Assembly: GCF_900637855.1 (NCBI RefSeq)
Contig: NZ_LR134440.1
Coordinates: 248,001 to 312,000, forward strand
Direction: 5' to 3'
From: Neisseria animaloris
Lineage (GTDB): Bacteria > Pseudomonadota > Gammaproteobacteria > Burkholderiales > Neisseriaceae
Length of the DNA: 64,000 bases
Both the position numbers and the translations under genes were made by a program. Below, piece after piece: positions 53,127 to 61,952 of the stretch. Within the stretch, counting starts at the first letter, position 1, and every line of letters starts with the position of its first letter. A model generated the notes under the pieces. The model was not told the origin of the DNA and ran no database searches. It saw only the letters and a program-made list of their open reading frames with translations.

Positions 53127-54377
53127 ATGGCATCTTTAGAAACTTGGATCGGCCTGCGGTATTTGCGGGCGAAAAAACGCAATGGATTCATGTCGTTTAT
53201 TACTATGATTTCAATTGCCGGTATTGCATTGGGTGTTACGGCATTGATTGTGGTGCTGTCGGTAATGAACGGCTTCCAAAAAGAAATCCGCGGTCAGCTT
53301 CTGAATGTAGCCCCACATGCCGAAATCGGTTATTACGAAGCAAGCAACGGTGAAACATGGGTTGACCTACGTGATTTTGTGAAAGGACGCAAAGAAGTTC
53401 TGGCCAGTGCGCCTTATGTGGCGGATCAGGCCTTGCTTGCCAATGCGGGGGAAGTTCGCGGCGTACAGATTCGCGGGGTGTTGCCGGAAGAGGAAAAGAA
53501 CGTAGTCGATTACGGCAAAGAAATGCCGATCGGCAGTTTTGAAGACTTGAAACCGGGTGAGTTCGATATTATTCTCGGAGAAGGATTAGCTGAAGCCCTC
53601 GGCGCAGAGAAGGGTGGTAAAGTAACCGTGATTACTCCCGAGGGTAATGTTACCCCTGCCGGTGTCGTGCCGCGTCTGAAGCAGTTTAATGTGGTAGGTA
53701 TTGTGAGAACCGGGGTGTATGAGGTAGATAACTCACTAGCCATGACCCATCTTAAAGATGCCCAAGTGCTTTATCGTTTGACTGACGGCATGACGGGTTT
53801 GCGCCTGAAGCTGGCCGATCCGCAAAATGCACCTGATTTTATACGAGACCTCGTGCCCGTTGCCCAGCGCGACAAAGTGTGGGTGCGCGATTGGACGTTT
53901 GCAAACCGCAGTTATTTCGAAGCGGTGGAATTAGAAAAACGGATGATGTTTATTATTTTGACATTGATTATTGCTGTGGCTGCATTTAATCTGGTGTCTT
54001 CATTGGTAATGGCGGTTACCGAGAAACAGGCCGATATTGCTATTTTGCGCACATTGGGCTTGCCGCCTGCAGGGGTGATGAAAATCTTTATGGTGCAGGG
54101 GGCGTTTGCAGGTTTCTTCGGCACGCTTATCGGTGTGATTTGCGGTGTGCTGTTAGGCTGGAATGTCGGTAAAATTGTGGCATTTTTCGAGAACCTTTTT
54201 GGTGTGCATTTGATTAATTCGCAAATTTATTTCATTGATTATCTGCCGAGTGATGTCAACATGAGTGATGTGGCCGTGATTGCCTCGATTTCTTTGGTAC
54301 TGGCCTTTATCGCCACGCTGTATCCGAGCTGGCGTGCGGCGAAAACCCAACCGGCGGAGGCATTGCGTTATGAATAA
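53127..54377 (+). CDS. lolC: Lipoprotein-releasing ABC transporter permease (LolC/LolF type)
   Basis: A 416-residue inner-membrane permease with four transmembrane segments (near residues 25-45, 273-295, 320-345 and 380-402) and a large periplasmic domain between the first two. The N-terminus [20 protein letters not shown] and the C-terminal [18 protein letters not shown] are LolC/E family features. It extracts mature lipoproteins for transfer to LolA. It overlaps lolD by eight bases and no second permease (LolE) is next to it, so it probably works as a LolF-type homodimer. A variant uptake sequence (AGGCGGCCTGAA) precedes the ATG. Confidence 0.93.
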   Translation: MASLETWIGLRYLRAKKRNGFMSFITMISIAGIALGVTALIVVLSVMNGFQKEIRGQLLNVAPHAEIGYYEASNGETWVDLRDFVKGRKEVLASAPYVADQALLANAGEVRGVQIRGVLPEEEKNVVDYGKEMPIGSFEDLKPGEFDIILGEGLAEALGAEKGGKVTVITPEGNVTPAGVVPRLKQFNVVGIVRTGVYEVDNSLAMTHLKDAQVLYRLTDGMTGLRLKLADPQNAPDFIRDLVPVAQRDKVWVRDWTFANRSYFEAVELEKRMMFIILTLIIAVAAFNLVSSLVMAVTEKQADIAILRTLGLPPAGVMKIFMVQGAFAGFFGTLIGVICGVLLGWNVGKIVAFFENLFGVHLINSQIYFIDYLPSDVNMSDVAVIASISLVLAFIATLYPSWRAAKTQPAEALRYE

Positions 54378-55050
54378 TATTGTATTGAACTGTGATAACG
54401 TCTGTAAAAGTTACAATGACGGTGCATTGAACGTTCAAGTACTTAACGGTTTGAGTTTTCAGATGTCAGAAGGGCAAAGCGTTAGCATTATCGGTGCGTC
54501 GGGTAGCGGCAAATCGACTTTGCTGCATATTCTCGGCGGTTTGGATATGCCGACTTCGGGCAGCGTCAACTTGATGGGGCATGATTTGGGCAAGATGAAC
54601 CAAAAGCAGCTCGGTGATTTGCGTAATCAGTATCTGGGTTTCGTTTATCAATTTCATCACCTGCTACCCGAATTTTCAGCATTGGAAAACGTGATGATGC
54701 CGTTGTTGATCGGCAAGAAGCCGAAACCGGAAGCCGAAGCGCAGGCGGCGGCGATGTTGGAAAAAGTGGGTTTGAAACAGCGTATGCTGCACCGCCCGAG
54801 CGAACTTTCCGGCGGTGAGCGCCAACGGGCGGCGATTGCCCGTGCGTTGGTAACTCACCCGAAATGTCTGCTGGCCGACGAACCGACGGGTAACCTCGAC
54901 CGTAAAAACGCTCAAAATGTGCTCGACATGATGTTGGATTTGAAAAACGAGTTGGGCACGAGTTTGATTGTGGTAACGCATGACGACGAGCTGGCCGCCC
55001 GCTTCGACCGCGTGATGACCATGACCGACGGTCGTTTGAACGATAAATAG
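54370..55050 (+). CDS. lolD: Lipoprotein-releasing ABC transporter ATP-binding protein
   Basis: A 226-residue ATPase. Walker A is [16 protein letters not shown], the signature is [15 protein letters not shown], Walker B is [12 protein letters not shown] and the switch His is in VVTHDDELA. It powers lipoprotein release with the permease encoded just upstream, whose stop it overlaps. ATG 54370 is used rather than the longer frame inside lolC. A 22-bp uptake-sequence hairpin follows. Confidence 0.96.
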   Translation: MNNIVLNCDNVCKSYNDGALNVQVLNGLSFQMSEGQSVSIIGASGSGKSTLLHILGGLDMPTSGSVNLMGHDLGKMNQKQLGDLRNQYLGFVYQFHHLLPEFSALENVMMPLLIGKKPKPEAEAQAAAMLEKVGLKQRMLHRPSELSGGERQRAAIARALVTHPKCLLADEPTGNLDRKNAQNVLDMMLDLKNELGTSLIVVTHDDELAARFDRVMTMTDGRLNDK

Positions 55051-55061
55051 CCATCGGTTTG

Positions 55062-55107
55062 AAAACACAGACCGTCTGAAAACCTGTTTTCAGACGGCCT
55101 GTGTTTT
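55062..55107. terminator. Extended uptake-sequence terminator after lolD
   Basis: The stem runs AAAACACAG-A-CCGTCTGAAAAC against GTTTTCAGACGG-C-CTGTGTTTT, 21 pairs with a single A-C mismatch and a two-base loop. The mismatch falls in the left uptake sequence (AGACCGTCTGAA). Confidence 0.85.
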
Positions 55108-55113
55108 CATCAT

Positions 55114-55320
55114 TCAGGTTTGCTCGATGATCGTTTCTTGAACCTGTGGTTGCATAACGCCGATTAGCCTTACCATGTTGTCTTGTATGGTATTCAAACT
55201 CTGTTGGCGGTTGTTTATTATCAGGTTTGCAGTTATCTTTACCGTATTGGTTTTTACTTGGATTAGCTATAGAATACGTTTCGGCTTTTTGATAGTGGCA
55301 TCACATATATAACCAGCCAT
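55114..55320 (-). pseudogene. Small relic reading frame with an in-frame stop
   Basis: On the minus strand a frame from ATG 55320 (MAGYICDATIKKPKRIL) meets TAG at 55269-55267. It then stays open for 50 more codons (LIQVKTNTVKITANLIINNR...VQETIIEQT) to TGA at 55114. The amino acid pattern after the stop looks coding, with amphipathic helix spacing. I do not recognise the family. It may be a decayed gene fragment or chance. The rest of this 366-base gap holds a 13-base direct repeat (about 55319-55347) and an uptake-sequence pair. Confidence 0.35.
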
Positions 55321-55351
55321 CCGACTTAATTTATCCGACTTAATTTGATGA

Positions 55352-55388
55352 AGGCCGTCTGAAAACATATTTCGTGTTTCAGACGGCC
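55352..55388. terminator. Uptake-sequence pair upstream of ilvD
   Basis: AGGCCGTCTGAAAACA and TGTTTCAGACGGCCT face each other 29 bases before the ilvD start. By position it would end minus-strand transcription or form a leader hairpin for ilvD. Confidence 0.6.
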
Positions 55389-55416
55389 TGATTGAATCTA
55401 TACAAAGGAACACACC

Positions 55417-57279
55417 ATGCCAGCTTACCGCTCCAAAACCTCCACCCACGGCCGCAATATGGCAGGCGCACGCGCTTTATGGCGTGCCACCGGCGTGGCC
55501 GACGAAGATTTCGGCAAACCGATTATCGCCATCGCCAACTCGTTCACCCAATTCGTGCCCGGCCATGTGCATCTGCACAATATGGGTCAGCTCGTGGCGC
55601 GCGAAATCGAAAAAGCGGGCGGTTTGGCCAAAGAATTCAACACCATCGCGGTGGACGACGGCATTGCCATGGGCCACAGCGGTATGCTCTACAGCCTGCC
55701 CAGCCGCGATTTGATTGCCGATTCGGTGGAATACATGGTGAACGCGCATTGCGCCGATGCGCTGGTGTGCATTTCCAACTGCGACAAAATCACCCCCGGC
55801 ATGCTGATGGCCGCCATGCGCCTGAACATTCCCACCGTGTTTGTTTCAGGCGGCCCGATGGAAGCGGGCAAGGTCATCGGCGTGGCCAACATTACCGACA
55901 CCCGCAAGCTGGACTTGGTGGACGCGATGGTCGATGCCGCCAACGATGAAGTGTCTGATGCAGAAGTGGCGGCGGTAGAACGCTCCGCCTGCCCGACCTG
56001 CGGCTCCTGCTCCGGCATGTTTACCGCCAACTCGATGAACTGCCTCACCGAAGCCTTGGGCTTGTCGCTGCCGGGCAACGGCTCGCTGCTGGCCACCCAT
56101 GCAGGCCGTAAAGAACTGTTTTTGGAAGCAGGCCGTCTGATTGTGGAAATTACCAAACGCTATTATGAACAAGACGATGAGAGCGTATTGCCGCGCAGCA
56201 TCGCCACCAAAGCCGCGTTTGAAAACGCCATGAGTTTGGACGTGGCGATGGGCGGTTCCACCAACACCGTGCTGCATCTGTTGGCCGCCGCCGGCGAAGC
56301 GCAAGTGGATTTCAAAATGGCCGACATCGACCGCATCAGCCGCCAAGTGCCGTGTTTGTGCAAAGTTGCCCCAGCCACGCAGAAATACCACATGGAAGAC
56401 GTACACCGTGCCGGCGGCGTGATGGGCATTTTGGCCGAACTCGACCGTGCCGGCTGCCTGGAAACCGACGTTTCCACCGTTCACGAAAAAACCTTGAAAG
56501 ACGCGCTGGCGAAATGGGACATCACCAACCCCGCCAACGAAGCCGCGCATGAACGCTACAAAGCCGCACCCGGCGGCGTGCGTACCACCGAAGCCTTTTC
56601 GCAAAACCGACAATGGCCGTCGCTCGACCTCGACCGCGAAAACGGCTGTATCCGCAGTAAAGCACACGCTTATTCGCAAGACGGCGGCTTGGCGGTGCTG
56701 TTCGGCAACATCGCCGAGCGCGGTTGCGTGGTAAAAACCGCCGGTGTGGACGACAGCATTCTCAAATTCACCGGCCGCGCGCGCGTGTTTGAAAGCCAAG
56801 ATTCCGCGGTGGCGGGCATTTTGGATAACCAAATCGTTGCCGGCGATATTGTGATTATCCGCTACGAAGGCCCGAAAGGCGGCCCGGGCATGCAGGAAAT
56901 GCTGTATCCCACCAGCTACCTGAAATCCAAAGGCTTGGGCAAAGCCTGCGCCTTGCTCACCGACGGCCGTTTTTCAGGCGGCACTTCCGGCTTGAGCATC
57001 GGCCACGTTTCGCCCGAAGCGGCGGAAGGCGGTGCCATCGGTTTGGTGAAAGAAGGCGACACCATCGAAATCGACATCCCCAACCGCAGCATCCGTTTGG
57101 CCGTTTCCGATGAAGAATTGGCAAACCGCCGCGAAGAGATGGAAAGCCGCGGTGCTAAGGCCTGGAAACCCGAAAACCGCGACCGCCACGTTTCCGCCGC
57201 TTTGCGTGCCTACGCCGCCATGACCACTTCTGCCGACACCGGCGCGGTGCGCGACGTTTCACAGGTAGAACGCAAGTAA
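55417..57279 (+). CDS. ilvD: Dihydroxy-acid dehydratase
   Basis: A 620-residue iron-sulfur enzyme of valine, leucine and isoleucine synthesis. It starts [20 protein letters not shown]. Cluster residues lie in [12 protein letters not shown] and [20 protein letters not shown], and the C-terminal motifs [20 protein letters not shown] close the family pattern. Three close cysteines plus Cys in SNCDK suggest the usual Fe-S set. The coding sequence is clearly G/C-rich with codon use typical of a highly expressed host gene. The other ilv genes are not adjacent. Confidence 0.97.
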   Translation: MPAYRSKTSTHGRNMAGARALWRATGVADEDFGKPIIAIANSFTQFVPGHVHLHNMGQLVAREIEKAGGLAKEFNTIAVDDGIAMGHSGMLYSLPSRDLIADSVEYMVNAHCADALVCISNCDKITPGMLMAAMRLNIPTVFVSGGPMEAGKVIGVANITDTRKLDLVDAMVDAANDEVSDAEVAAVERSACPTCGSCSGMFTANSMNCLTEALGLSLPGNGSLLATHAGRKELFLEAGRLIVEITKRYYEQDDESVLPRSIATKAAFENAMSLDVAMGGSTNTVLHLLAAAGEAQVDFKMADIDRISRQVPCLCKVAPATQKYHMEDVHRAGGVMGILAELDRAGCLETDVSTVHEKTLKDALAKWDITNPANEAAHERYKAAPGGVRTTEAFSQNRQWPSLDLDRENGCIRSKAHAYSQDGGLAVLFGNIAERGCVVKTAGVDDSILKFTGRARVFESQDSAVAGILDNQIVAGDIVIIRYEGPKGGPGMQEMLYPTSYLKSKGLGKACALLTDGRFSGGTSGLSIGHVSPEAAEGGAIGLVKEGDTIEIDIPNRSIRLAVSDEELANRREEMESRGAKAWKPENRDRHVSAALRAYAAMTTSADTGAVRDVSQVERK

Positions 57280-57349
57280 GCGCACAACGGGTTTACCGAT
57301 AAGCAAAGGCCGTCTGAAGATTGAACTGAATACCGCAAGTTGTACGGCT

Positions 57350-57765
57350 TAATTAAATTGCTTCTCAAGGTCTGAATTCTGTATTGCACAGAATTTGGGC
57401 CTTTTAATTTAGGCTTGATTTTAACAGCAGCTTTTAACATCTAGTCGATCAAATAGAAAGTCGGTCTGCGCAACCGATGATTCCGGGGTTGAATAAATCC
57501 ATAATCGGTGAAAGATATGGTTTATCCCCGCTTACATTGAATCCGGCGATGTCCGCTACCCATTTCTCGTTCGTCTTTTATGTTTTAAAACACCGGTTGC
57601 CTCATTGCTTTTAGCTCCATGGAACGCATTAAGCGGCAGACTTTTTCAGGGTTGGCTACACCTTTTTCCATCGAGGATAGCAGCCGTTATTTTGCAGTAG
57701 CCGTATCGTTCTTTGAGTGTCGGGCGGTAATGTATAAATTGACTGCAAATCACTAAATTTTCAGA
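57350..57765 (-). pseudogene. Decayed IS3-family transposase (OrfB)
   Basis: Three fragments on the minus strand read as one IS3-type DDE transposase in order. The first is QFIHYRPTLKERYGYCKITA (about 57750-57690), followed after a one-base shift by VANPEKVCRLMRSMELKAMR. The second is KWVADIAGFNVSGDKPYLSP followed by IMDLFNPGIIG (about 57565-57465), containing the first catalytic Asp. The third is KPKLKGPNSVQYRIQTLRSN (about 57425-57360), the usual C-terminus. Stop codons and frameshifts separate them, and the section with the second Asp and Glu is deleted. No terminal repeats were found. It is inactive. Confidence 0.75.
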
Positions 57766-57811
57766 ATTTTCTTGGGCATTTATCTTTTTCTGTCGGCTAA
57801 AAAAACCATGT

Positions 57812-58687
57812 TTATTTATGGCCGAATTTTTCCAGCAGAAAATCCACCATGCTGCGGATGGTCGGTATCGAGCCGCGGTTTTTGTAATACACGAGGTAAA
57901 GCGGCATTTTTTCTACTTCCCACTCGGGCAGCAGGCGGATCCAGTCTTGCCGCAGCATGTTGTCGAAACAGGGCAGTAGCGCGATGCCTGCGCCTTCGGA
58001 AACCATTTGGCCCAGCAGGTTAGCATCGTTGCTGCTCAGTTTATTGTTGCTTTGTATGTTGACGCTGTGTTGTTTGGAGTAAAACCGCCATTCGGGGCCG
58101 TCGTATTTGTTCAGCAGCGCATGGCCGTGCAATTCGTGCGGGCTTTGGGGGCGGCCGGCGCGTTGGAGATAGCTTTCTGCGGCAAACAGCCCCAACTCGA
58201 TATCGGTGAGTTTGCGGGCGACGATATTGTCGCCTTCAGGCAGGCCGAGCCGGAAAGCGATGTCGAAGCCGTCTTGAATCATATTGATTTTCTTATTATT
58301 GATTTCCACTTCCAGCATCACGTCGGGATAGCGGCGCATGTATTCGGCCAGATGCAGCATCAGAAAACCGCGTCCGATTTCGGTGGAAACCGACATCCGC
58401 AGCAGCCCGCCGGGAACATCGAGTTTGCCTTGCACGCTGTTTACGGCGGTTTGGGCGGCCTGCATCATTTCTTGTGCGCGCAGATAAAACTGTTCGCCCA
58501 CTTCATTAAGCAACACGCCGCGCTTGCTTCTGTCCATCAAAGCGGTGCCCAAATCTGCCTCCAAGCGGCTGAGGCGGCGGCTCAGTCGTGATTTGGGGGT
58601 GTTGAGCAGTTCTGCCGCTTTGCTGAAGCTGCCTGCCTGTACAACTGCTACAAACAGGCGGATGTCATTTAAATCTACATTACCCAT
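57812..58687 (-). CDS. LysR-family transcriptional regulator
   Basis: A 291-residue regulator from ATG 58687. The N-terminal winged helix-turn-helix covers residues 1-60 (LFVAVVQAGSFSKAAELLNT, SRLSRRLSRLEADLG). The C-terminal co-inducer domain covers residues about 90-290. A start 33 codons further upstream would cross the operator and promoter region and is rejected. It is transcribed divergently from a YcaC-like hydrolase gene across a 120-base gap with a clear inverted repeat, the usual arrangement for LysR control of the neighbour. The inducer is unknown. Confidence 0.92.
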   Translation of the reverse strand: MGNVDLNDIRLFVAVVQAGSFSKAAELLNTPKSRLSRRLSRLEADLGTALMDRSKRGVLLNEVGEQFYLRAQEMMQAAQTAVNSVQGKLDVPGGLLRMSVSTEIGRGFLMLHLAEYMRRYPDVMLEVEINNKKINMIQDGFDIAFRLGLPEGDNIVARKLTDIELGLFAAESYLQRAGRPQSPHELHGHALLNKYDGPEWRFYSKQHSVNIQSNNKLSSNDANLLGQMVSEGAGIALLPCFDNMLRQDWIRLLPEWEVEKMPLYLVYYKNRGSIPTIRSMVDFLLEKFGHK

Positions 58688-58695
58688 CGTTCTAT

Positions 58696-58736
58696 TTTTG
58701 CAACTTAAAGTTTTAATTCTGTATCTTGTTGCAAAA
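58696..58736. promoter_or_regulatory. Probable LysR-type operator
   Basis: TTTTGCAAC (58696-58704) and GTTGCAAAA (58728-58736) are perfect 9-base inverted arms, 32 bases centre to centre. The right arm overlaps the -35 region of the hydrolase promoter and the left arm lies just before the regulator ATG. Confidence 0.6.
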
Positions 58737-58753
58737 TTATGTCTATCTATAAT
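58726..58753 (+). promoter_or_regulatory. Predicted promoter of the YcaC-like hydrolase
   Basis: TTGTTG (58726-58731), 16-base spacer, TATAAT (58748-58753). The -35 overlaps the operator arm, which fits regulated expression. Confidence 0.5.
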
Positions 58754-58807
58754 GGCAGCTGTCAACAAGACATTTTCGATAACCATTTAAGAAAAGGAAG
58801 AAAGAAA

Positions 58808-59488
58808 ATGAGCCAACCAGCGAATTTCAACGGGGCAACCCCGAAAATCGACCCGGCTAATGCCGCCATGTTGTTAATAGACCACCAAAGCGGTTTGTTC
58901 AATACCGTGCGTGATTTGAACGTTCGCGAATTGCGCGCCAATGCGGTTACTTTAGCAAAAGTGGCTGCGCTGGCCGATATGCCGGTTATTACTACCGCTT
59001 CCGTACCTCAAGGCCCCAACGGCCCCTTAATTCCCGAAATCCACGAGGCCGCGCCCCATGCCCAATATGTTGCCCGAAAAGGCCAAATCAATTCTTGGGA
59101 TAACCCCGATTTTGTGGCTGCTGTGAAAGCAACGGGTAAAAAACAATTGATTATCGCCGGAACCATTACCAGCGTGTGTATGGCCTTTCCGGCCATTGAT
59201 GCCGTTGCCGAAGGTTATCAAGTGTTTTGCGTGGTAGATGCTTCCGGTACATACAGCAAAATGGCTCAGGAAATCACTCTGGCGCGTGTTGTTCAGGCCG
59301 GAGCGGTGCCGATGGATACTGCCGCAGTATGTTCGGAAATCCAACGTACTTGGAACCGTTCCGATGCTGCCGAATGGGCAAAAGCCTACGAAGCAATCTT
59401 CCCGGAATACGCTTTATTGATTGAGAGCTACGAGAAAGCACGCGAAGTAGAAGCCAATCACGAGCAATTGGATTCCGAGCGTATCTAA
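58808..59488 (+). CDS. YcaC-like isochorismatase-family hydrolase
   Basis: A 226-residue alpha/beta hydrolase of the cysteine hydrolase superfamily. The catalytic Asp is in LLIDHQSGLF and the Cys in IAGTITSVCMAFPAIDA, with the conserved SWDNPDFVAAVKATGKKQLI supplying the Lys region. The alignment to E. coli YcaC is good throughout. YcaC's substrate is not known. ATG 58808 follows AAGGAAGAAAG. The divergent LysR gene and the operator suggest induction by a specific compound. Confidence 0.88.
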   Translation: MSQPANFNGATPKIDPANAAMLLIDHQSGLFNTVRDLNVRELRANAVTLAKVAALADMPVITTASVPQGPNGPLIPEIHEAAPHAQYVARKGQINSWDNPDFVAAVKATGKKQLIIAGTITSVCMAFPAIDAVAEGYQVFCVVDASGTYSKMAQEITLARVVQAGAVPMDTAAVCSEIQRTWNRSDAAEWAKAYEAIFPEYALLIESYEKAREVEANHEQLDSERI

Positions 59489-59588
59489 AATTGCATATGT
59501 GTCGGATCAACGGTTAAACCACCGGCAATACAGTGATGCTGTTGGCCGTTATGAAACAAACGGCTGGGTAATGGGTGCTATAACCGAT

Positions 59589-59620
59589 AGGCCGTCTGAA
59601 AAATCAATTTCAGACGGCCT
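59589..59620. terminator. Uptake-sequence terminator after the hydrolase gene
   Basis: AGGCCGTCTGAAA (59589-59601) pairs with TTTCAGACGGCCT (59608-59620) around ATCAA-type loop sequence. Confidence 0.82.
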
Positions 59621-59755
59621 CGCTTTTGATTTCAATAACATTGCTCCCAAAATGAGAAATTGTATTAATACCGTAGTAAAAATCGGGTTCATTTGCTATA
59701 TAATTCCGTATCCCGCCCGCTTGCGGGCATATTCCGACCAAGAAAGGATAAATTT

Positions 59756-60370
59756 ATGAAACTCTATTATGCTCCCGGCACTTGTGCTTTGGCCTGTTGG
59801 ATTGCCCTCGAATGGGCAGGTGCCGATTATGAGCCCGTCCGCGCCGATTATGCTTCCGAAGAATATAAGCGCATTAACCCTTTGGGTGCGGTGCCTGCTC
59901 TCGATATCGGCGGTAAACGTGCCTTGACCCAAGCTCCGGCTATTTTGAAATACATTGTCGGCCTGCATCCGGAAGCCGGTATCGGCGCCAACGAAGGTCT
60001 GGTCAACGAATTTGAGATGAACGAAACCCTTTCGTTTTTGGCCAGCGACCTGCATCCTTCTTTCTGGCCGCTGTTCTTCCCGCAACGCTACATCACGGAT
60101 GAAAGCGAAGAAGCTCTTGAAAAAGTGAAAGAAGCGGCTTTTGTCCGTATCGACCGTGCCATGCAGCATTTGGACAAACTGATTGCCGCAGGCAACGGCC
60201 ATGTTTACCAAGGCAAACGCAGCGTTGCCGATGCTTACGCTTTCGTTATGTCGCGCTGGACGGAATACACGCCTAAGTCGTGGAAGGAATATCCGAATGT
60301 AGCCGCGTTGATGGCGCGTATGGAGCAAGATCCTGCCGTGCAGAAAGTGATGGCGGAGCAAGGCGCTTAA
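59756..60370 (+). CDS. Glutathione S-transferase (beta-like class)
   Basis: A 204-residue protein with the thioredoxin-like N-terminal domain MKLYYAPGTCALACWIALEW. Cys10 matches the conserved Cys of bacterial beta-class transferases. The GSH site includes NPLGAVPALDIGG and the C-terminal helical domain covers residues about 88-204. It conjugates or reduces electrophiles with glutathione. AGAAAGGA provides the ribosome site for ATG 59756; the frame upstream is rejected. A -10 box TATAAT lies at 59699-59704. Confidence 0.92.
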   Translation: MKLYYAPGTCALACWIALEWAGADYEPVRADYASEEYKRINPLGAVPALDIGGKRALTQAPAILKYIVGLHPEAGIGANEGLVNEFEMNETLSFLASDLHPSFWPLFFPQRYITDESEEALEKVKEAAFVRIDRAMQHLDKLIAAGNGHVYQGKRSVADAYAFVMSRWTEYTPKSWKEYPNVAALMARMEQDPAVQKVMAEQGA

Positions 60371-60392
60371 GCCGGCTTGGCTCGAATACACA

Positions 60393-60425
60393 GAGGCCGT
60401 CTGAAATATTTTTTCAGACGGCCTC
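60393..60425. terminator. Convergent uptake-sequence terminator
   Basis: GAGGCCGTCTGAAA pairs with TTTCAGACGGCCTC between the convergent transferase and hemerythrin genes. Confidence 0.85.
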
Positions 60426-60430
60426 TTGGT

Positions 60431-60901
60431 TTATGCCAGCACGCGCGGGAAGAGGATTTCGTTTTCCAAAACGATATGGTCGTTTAAATCGTCTACCAAT
60501 TCCCGTATCAGCGCATACAGCCGCTGCCAGCTTCTACAAGCATCTTCGGGGGCTTGCAGGTTGCCGGTCAGTTCGAGCAGGCGGGAAATGGCGGCTTCGT
60601 GTTGGTCGTGTTCGTGCATCATCATGCGGATGGGCATGGCTGTACCGCGTCCGGCACCTTGGTTGATCATCGGAAACAGCACTTGCTCTTCTTTCATCAT
60701 ATGGCTGAACAGCTCCGCCTGCATGTGTTGCAGCAGCGGCAGCACTTCGGCGGGAAACGTGCCTTCATGCACGGTAGCAACTTTTTCCGCCAGCGGAATC
60801 AGCTCGGCAAACTGGCGGCGGTGGGTATCGTGGTAGCGGCTCAAAATATGGCCGGTAACGGCATCGAACGGTGCTTGCTGCCAAAGGGTAAAATCGGTCA
60901 T
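60431..60901 (-). CDS. Hemerythrin-domain protein (RIC/YtfE/DnrN-like, domain only)
   Basis: A 156-residue helical protein with the di-iron ligand pattern of hemerythrins: HILSRYHDTHRRQFAELIPL, HMMKEEQVLFP, HEHDQHEAA and LNDHIVLENEILFP. The sequence is closest to the C-terminal domain of YtfE/DnrN, the nitric-oxide-induced iron-sulfur repair proteins. The usual N-terminal ScdA-like domain of about 60 residues is missing. It starts at MTDFTLWQQAPFDAVTGHIL with a good ribosome site (AAGGAG region), so the short form appears intentional. It is divergent from the MOSC gene. Confidence 0.85.
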   Translation of the reverse strand: MTDFTLWQQAPFDAVTGHILSRYHDTHRRQFAELIPLAEKVATVHEGTFPAEVLPLLQHMQAELFSHMMKEEQVLFPMINQGAGRGTAMPIRMMMHEHDQHEAAISRLLELTGNLQAPEDACRSWQRLYALIRELVDDLNDHIVLENEILFPRVLA

Positions 60902-60977
60902 GGTTGCGGCTCCTTAAGAAATAGGCGTTTGAATTCTGCTATGATTGGGTTGTTTTTAATTGTCGAGGCCGTCTGAA

Positions 60978-61754
60978 ATGAAACTTACCGCCATTACCCG
61001 CTATCCCGTTAAATCTATGGGCGGCAATCCGCTTGCCGAAGCTACCGTTTTTGCTGCGGGGCTGCCGCATGACCGAGAATGGCTGGTGGCGACACTGCAG
61101 GGCAGGTTTTTTACGGCGCGTAATTTTCCGCAGATGCTGTTGTGGCGAACCGAAGCCTCGCCGGAACAACTCGTGCTTACCGCGCCCGACGGCAGCCGCA
61201 GAACGGTGGGCGTTGACGAGATGGCCGACACCGCCGACGTAACGGTTTGGAAAGACAACTTTCCCGCTTGCTGCGGCAGCGCCGAAACCGATGCGTGGTT
61301 GTCTGAAAAGCTCGGCATCGAAGCCCGCCTTTTCTGGTTGGGCAATCCCGGCCGGCGCATACTGGCTTATTCGCAAACGCCGCTTTCTTTTGCCGACGGT
61401 GCGCCGTTTCTGCTTACCAACACCGCCTCGCTCGACGATTTGAATCGGATGCTCGACACGCCAGTGGAAATGGAGCGTTTCCGTGCCAATTTTGTCGTAG
61501 CAGGTACGGAAGCCTATGCAGAGGAAAAATGGCACCGCATCCGCATCGGCGAAGTGGAGTTTGAAAACTTCAAACCCTGTACGCGCTGTGTCATGACGAC
61601 GGTTGATCTTCAAACGGCCAGAAAAGACCCGTTCCAAGAACCGCTCAGCACGCTTGCCGTTGCCCGTAATGCCGTATTCGGCGTGAATCTGGTGGCACTT
61701 AACGAAGGCACGGTAAGGTTGGGCGACGAGATCGAAGTGCTGTCGTATAAATAG
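60978..61754 (+). CDS. MOSC domain protein, YcbX-like
   Basis: A 258-residue molybdenum-cofactor-sulfurase C-terminal-like protein. The N-terminal beta-barrel starts MKLTAITRYPVKSMGGNPLA, and the MOSC core has FKPCTRCVMTTVDL with the cofactor Cys and NLVALNEGTVRLGDEIEVL. E. coli YcbX, which reduces N-hydroxylated base analogues, has an added ferredoxin domain at its C-terminus; here it is absent. The ATG at 60978 directly follows an uptake sequence whose leading GAGG can act as the ribosome site. Confidence 0.9.
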   Translation: MKLTAITRYPVKSMGGNPLAEATVFAAGLPHDREWLVATLQGRFFTARNFPQMLLWRTEASPEQLVLTAPDGSRRTVGVDEMADTADVTVWKDNFPACCGSAETDAWLSEKLGIEARLFWLGNPGRRILAYSQTPLSFADGAPFLLTNTASLDDLNRMLDTPVEMERFRANFVVAGTEAYAEEKWHRIRIGEVEFENFKPCTRCVMTTVDLQTARKDPFQEPLSTLAVARNAVFGVNLVALNEGTVRLGDEIEVLSYK

Positions 61755-61952
61755 CATTTGCCGCAAAGTTTTTCAGACGGCCTCTTTTATGTTTCATATT
61801 TTATGAATGATTGAAGACGGCGTATATACGCCGGTGGAAGTAGGGTGTGAATGTTGGCGGATGCGGGTCGGGCATTCCTGCCCGTTGTTTTATATCGGAA
61901 ATCAAGGCGGGCGGAAATGCCCGCCTGATTATTTGAACAGGCTGCCGGAAAC
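61755..61952. other. Gap between the convergent MOSC and bioC genes
   Basis: The gap holds one uptake sequence (about 61771-61782) and two small hairpins: CGGGCA/TGCCCG (61869-61884) followed by TTGTTTT, and AGGCGGGC/GCCCGCCT (61905-61926). These can end transcription from either side. No gene is seen. Confidence 0.6.
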
